Made by a program: the position numbers and the translations under genes
The notes under the pieces: generated by a model
Told to the model about the DNA's origin: nothing
Database searches by the model: none
The model's input: the letters and a program-made list of their open reading frames with translations, nothing else
NCBI RefSeq assembly: GCF_000374165.1
Contig: NZ_KB893761.1
Location: 100,742-164,741, forward strand
DNA length: 64,000 nucleotides
Direction: 5' to 3'
Source: Parafrankia elaeagni
GTDB lineage: Bacteria > Actinomycetota > Actinomycetes > Frankiales > Frankiaceae
In this document: in pieces, positions 61,715-64,000 of the stretch
Layout of the letters: each line of letters starts with the position of its first letter
How positions within the stretch are numbered: the first letter of the stretch is position 1

Positions 61715-63939
61715 CAGACACCTCTCTCGACCGGGAGGCCGGGCAGGCGCTGGAGGTGCCCGGCGCGGTTCTGGCCGTCGGTGGAGCCGTCCGCCGCGGC
61801 CCGCATGCTGGGCAGTGCCTCCAGAGCCAGACCGCTGCGGGCGGTGTGGGTGGCGACCGCGGTGAGCAGTGCCTCCCCGAAAGCCGTCGGGGCGGGTGCC
61901 CCGGCGGGAAGCACGACGCGGACGGCGCTGCCCGCGGCGCCCGCCCCCCCCGCGCGGCCCGCGCCGCCCGAGCTCGCGGCGACGCCGGCTCCGGTCAGCC
62001 GGCTGGCCGCGGCGCGGTCGGTGTGCGGCGACGGGACGAACTCGTCCGCCAGCACCCGCGCGACCCACGCGATGCCACCGCGGACGGCGGACATGAGGCC
62101 GCCCGGCATCCAGCCGAGCGCGAGCGCGAGGATGCCGACGGCCAGGATCGACGAGCCCGCCGGGGCGAGCACGTCGATGGCGACGATGAAGCCCGCCGCG
62201 ATGATGGCGCCGGCGGCGCTGTCCGCGCCGAAGACGATCACTGCGGTGAACCACAGCAGGCTCTGCAGCGGTGCGAAGTCGTCGGTGGCGAACGACGACG
62301 CGCTGAAGGTGATCAGCCCGCCGCCGAGGGCGGCCACCACCGAGGAGATGGTGAACGCCAGCAGCTTGAGGTTGCGGACGTCGACACCCACGGCCGCGGC
62401 GCCCTCGGTGTGGTCTCGCACCGCCAGCAGCGCTCGGCCGAGCCGGCCGTGGTGCAGGTTGCGCACGACCAGCAGGCCGATGGCGAGGCAGACCAGCTCG
62501 AAGAAGTAGAAGGCCTTGTCGTTCAGCTCGGCGCCGAACAGGGTCAGCGGGTCGACGTACAGGCCGGAGGCGAAGTCGGGCTGCTCGAAGACGAACCGGC
62601 TCACGACCGCGCCGACGGCGAAGGTCGTCAGCGCCAGGGTCAGGCCGCGCCGGCGGATCGCGGGCCAGCCGGTGATCAGCCCGATCGGCGCCACCATCAG
62701 TGCGCCGAGGAACATCGCCCAGATGCCGGGGATCTCCGGCAGCCCGAAGAAGTCGCCGTTGGCGAGTTTCAGGGTGAACAGCGCGCCCAGGCCGGCGTAC
62801 CCGGCGACGCCGAGGGAGAGCTGGCCGCTGTACCCGGTCAGGATCACCAGTGACAGGAAGACCAGGGCCAGCGCCGGGACCATGAACGCCGAGCGCAGGT
62901 CGGCCGGGGCGAAGGTCAGGGGCGCCAGCAGCAGCGCGGCCCCGCCCAGCTTCCCGAGGATGTCCCGGCGGGCCTCATGCCGGCTGACCGGGCCGGACGG
63001 AGGCGCGCCGCGGCTGGAGAAGCTCCCGGTGGCGCCCGAGTCACCGTTGCCGAGCTCCCGCAGTTTCGGCACGACGAGGAGCAGAACCAGCAGCGCGACG
63101 ATGAACAGGTTCGACTGCAGGACGGTGAAGATCGTCCCGAGGTCGCCGTCGAAGGTGAACTGCTTGAGCTCGCTCTGCGCGACGGCGATCCCGAGCGCGG
63201 TCAGCACGGCGACCGGCAGGCTCGCCAGCCGGGCGGCGACGACGACCGCGAAGGTCTCCAGGACGAGCAGTGTGAGCCCGTACGGGTTGAGCCGGAACTG
63301 CGGTGCCAGCAGGATGCCGGTGAGCCCGGCCAACGTGGTGCCGAGCGCCCAACCGGCCGCGGCCACCTTGTCGGCGGGCACCCCGGAGAGCTCGGCGAGC
63401 TGCCGGTCGTCGACCACGGCGCGGACCTGACGGCCGAACCGGGTCTTCGCGGCCAGCAGGCCGAGGACCACGCAGAAGACGACGACCAGGGCGAGCTCGG
63501 CGAGGGCGTCCACCCCCACCCGGGTGTCGCCGAGGAGAGTGACGGACTCCCGCGGGAAGATGCTCGGCGCGTCGGTCCGGCTGCCCAGGCCCCAGATACC
63601 GGCGGTCATGCCGAGCGTCAGCACCAGGACGCCGAGGCTCGCGACCAGCGATTCGGCGGCTGAGGCGCGCCGCCGGGCGAGCGGGCGGAAGACGAGGCGT
63701 TCCAGCAGAAGGCCGATGCCGGGGGAGAGCACCGCGAGCGCGATGATCGCGGCCAGCCAGACCGGCAGCCCCCACTCGACGACCATCTCGCGGAAGACAT
63801 AGGCCACCAGGGTGGCGATGCCGCCCTGGGCGAAGTTCAGAACGCCGTTGGTCCGGTAGGTGACCAGCACACCAATGCCGGACAGAGCGGCGATCGCGCC
63901 GAGGGAGATACCGGTCAGCGCAAGATCGATACTGGTCAT
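61714..63939 (-). CDS. LivH-LivM fused ABC permease
   Basis: The 741-residue membrane protein contains LivH (residues 1 to about 290, starting LALTGISLGAIAALSGIGVL, with TYRTNGVLNFAQGGIATL) joined by a Gly/Ser linker to LivM. LivM covers about residues 330-650 (LVILTGYSGQLSLGVAGYAGLGALF and LFTLKLANGDFFG). A roughly 90-residue Ala/Gly-rich tail follows. In most bacteria LivH and LivM are separate. The fusion makes a single-chain permease for the two ATPases encoded directly downstream. ATG 63939 has no obvious ribosome site. The 61 bp upstream to the window end hold no other gene. Confidence 0.93.
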   Translation of the reverse strand: MTSIDLALTGISLGAIAALSGIGVLVTYRTNGVLNFAQGGIATLVAYVFREMVVEWGLPVWLAAIIALAVLSPGIGLLLERLVFRPLARRRASAAESLVASLGVLVLTLGMTAGIWGLGSRTDAPSIFPRESVTLLGDTRVGVDALAELALVVVFCVVLGLLAAKTRFGRQVRAVVDDRQLAELSGVPADKVAAAGWALGTTLAGLTGILLAPQFRLNPYGLTLLVLETFAVVVAARLASLPVAVLTALGIAVAQSELKQFTFDGDLGTIFTVLQSNLFIVALLVLLLVVPKLRELGNGDSGATGSFSSRGAPPSGPVSRHEARRDILGKLGGAALLLAPLTFAPADLRSAFMVPALALVFLSLVILTGYSGQLSLGVAGYAGLGALFTLKLANGDFFGLPEIPGIWAMFLGALMVAPIGLITGWPAIRRRGLTLALTTFAVGAVVSRFVFEQPDFASGLYVDPLTLFGAELNDKAFYFFELVCLAIGLLVVRNLHHGRLGRALLAVRDHTEGAAAVGVDVRNLKLLAFTISSVVAALGGGLITFSASSFATDDFAPLQSLLWFTAVIVFGADSAAGAIIAAGFIVAIDVLAPAGSSILAVGILALALGWMPGGLMSAVRGGIAWVARVLADEFVPSPHTDRAAASRLTGAGVAASSGGAGRAGGAGAAGSAVRVVLPAGAPAPTAFGEALLTAVATHTARSGLALEALPSMRAAADGSTDGQNRAGHLQRLPGLPVERGV

Positions 63940-64000
63940 CCGGTCACTCCGCGGATGGTCGCGGGAACGGGGCGGTCAACGGGCCCGTGCCCCTGTCGAC

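Noticed and set aside
1-64000. tRNA/rRNA genes, insertion sequences, integrases and attachment sites
   Set aside because: No cloverleaf-type sequence with a T-loop, no transposase or recombinase motif and no long terminal inverted repeats were seen by reading; a covariance-model search would be needed to exclude small RNAs.

Overview
The window is uniformly very GC-rich, with strongly GC3-biased genes, many GTG starts, many 4-nt ATGA/GTGA gene overlaps and frequent in-frame Ala/Pro/Ser/Glu microsatellite expansions. Together with the gene set (hopanoid locus, urease, purine degradation, several ABC importers, a SepF paralogue, DUF5709 and DUF6986 proteins) this indicates a soil or plant-associated high-GC actinomycete. 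A Frankia chromosome fits best; the genus assignment is inference.

Layout. 1-4.7 kb: the tail of a Pro-Ala-Ser repeat protein, a YnfA-type membrane protein, a SCO6045-like protein, an RluA-type pseudouridine synthase, a Nudix hydrolase and an orphan NMT1/THI5-like substrate-binding lipoprotein. 4.7-12.8 kb: glycerate kinase, a class III aminotransferase, an MMPL exporter with a divergent TetR regulator around a perfect operator palindrome, a DUF192 lipoprotein and an SDR oxidoreductase. 13.3-28.2 kb: the hopanoid locus hpnC-hpnD-hpnE-prenyl synthase-[27-codon ORF]-shc-[hpnG-ispH fusion]-hpnH, then a TetR/MFS drug-efflux pair on the other strand and hpnB. The fused IspH and the prenyl synthase feed C5 and C15 precursors, HpnD/C/E make squalene, Shc cyclises it, and HpnH/HpnG add and trim the adenosyl side chain.

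28.0-34.7 kb: urease genes on the minus strand in two blocks (ureABC and ureFGD). They are separated by a plus-strand PhyH-type dioxygenase and a minus-strand SepF paralogue. 34.8-40.3 kb: a small coupled ORF, an SsuB/TauB-type ATPase, a two-domain fused permease, and an adenine-deaminase-like protein that has lost its metal ligands. 40.4-54.4 kb: purine catabolism. It comprises an ATP-binding regulator-like protein, a Rieske oxygenase, a three-subunit xanthine dehydrogenase, allantoinase, an allantoicase-OHCU decarboxylase fusion, 5-hydroxyisourate hydrolase, a DUF6986 HpcH/HpaI-type lyase and an 8-oxoguanine-deaminase-like amidohydrolase. Every step from xanthine to ureidoglycolate has a candidate except urate oxidation. 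No uricase is present, and the Rieske oxygenase is the only unassigned oxygenase in the cluster. Urease and the agmatinase-family ureohydrolase nearby would join at urea.

53.5-64 kb: a SpoU methyltransferase, a ureohydrolase, an orphan PotA-like ATPase with altered catalytic motifs, DUF5709, a winged-helix protein with eight exact 21-bp repeats, and a branched-chain-amino-acid-type ABC importer (binding protein plus LivF, LivG and a LivH-LivM fusion). I saw no tRNA, rRNA, CRISPR array, transposase or phage gene.

Most interesting leads: the uricase-less purine operon with a Rieske oxygenase at its divergent promoter; the HpnG-IspH fusion; the allantoicase-UraD fusion; the adenine deaminase pseudoenzyme; the 27-codon ORF between the prenyl synthase and shc; the SepF paralogue inside the urease locus; and an MFS gene whose conserved N-terminus has no standard start codon.
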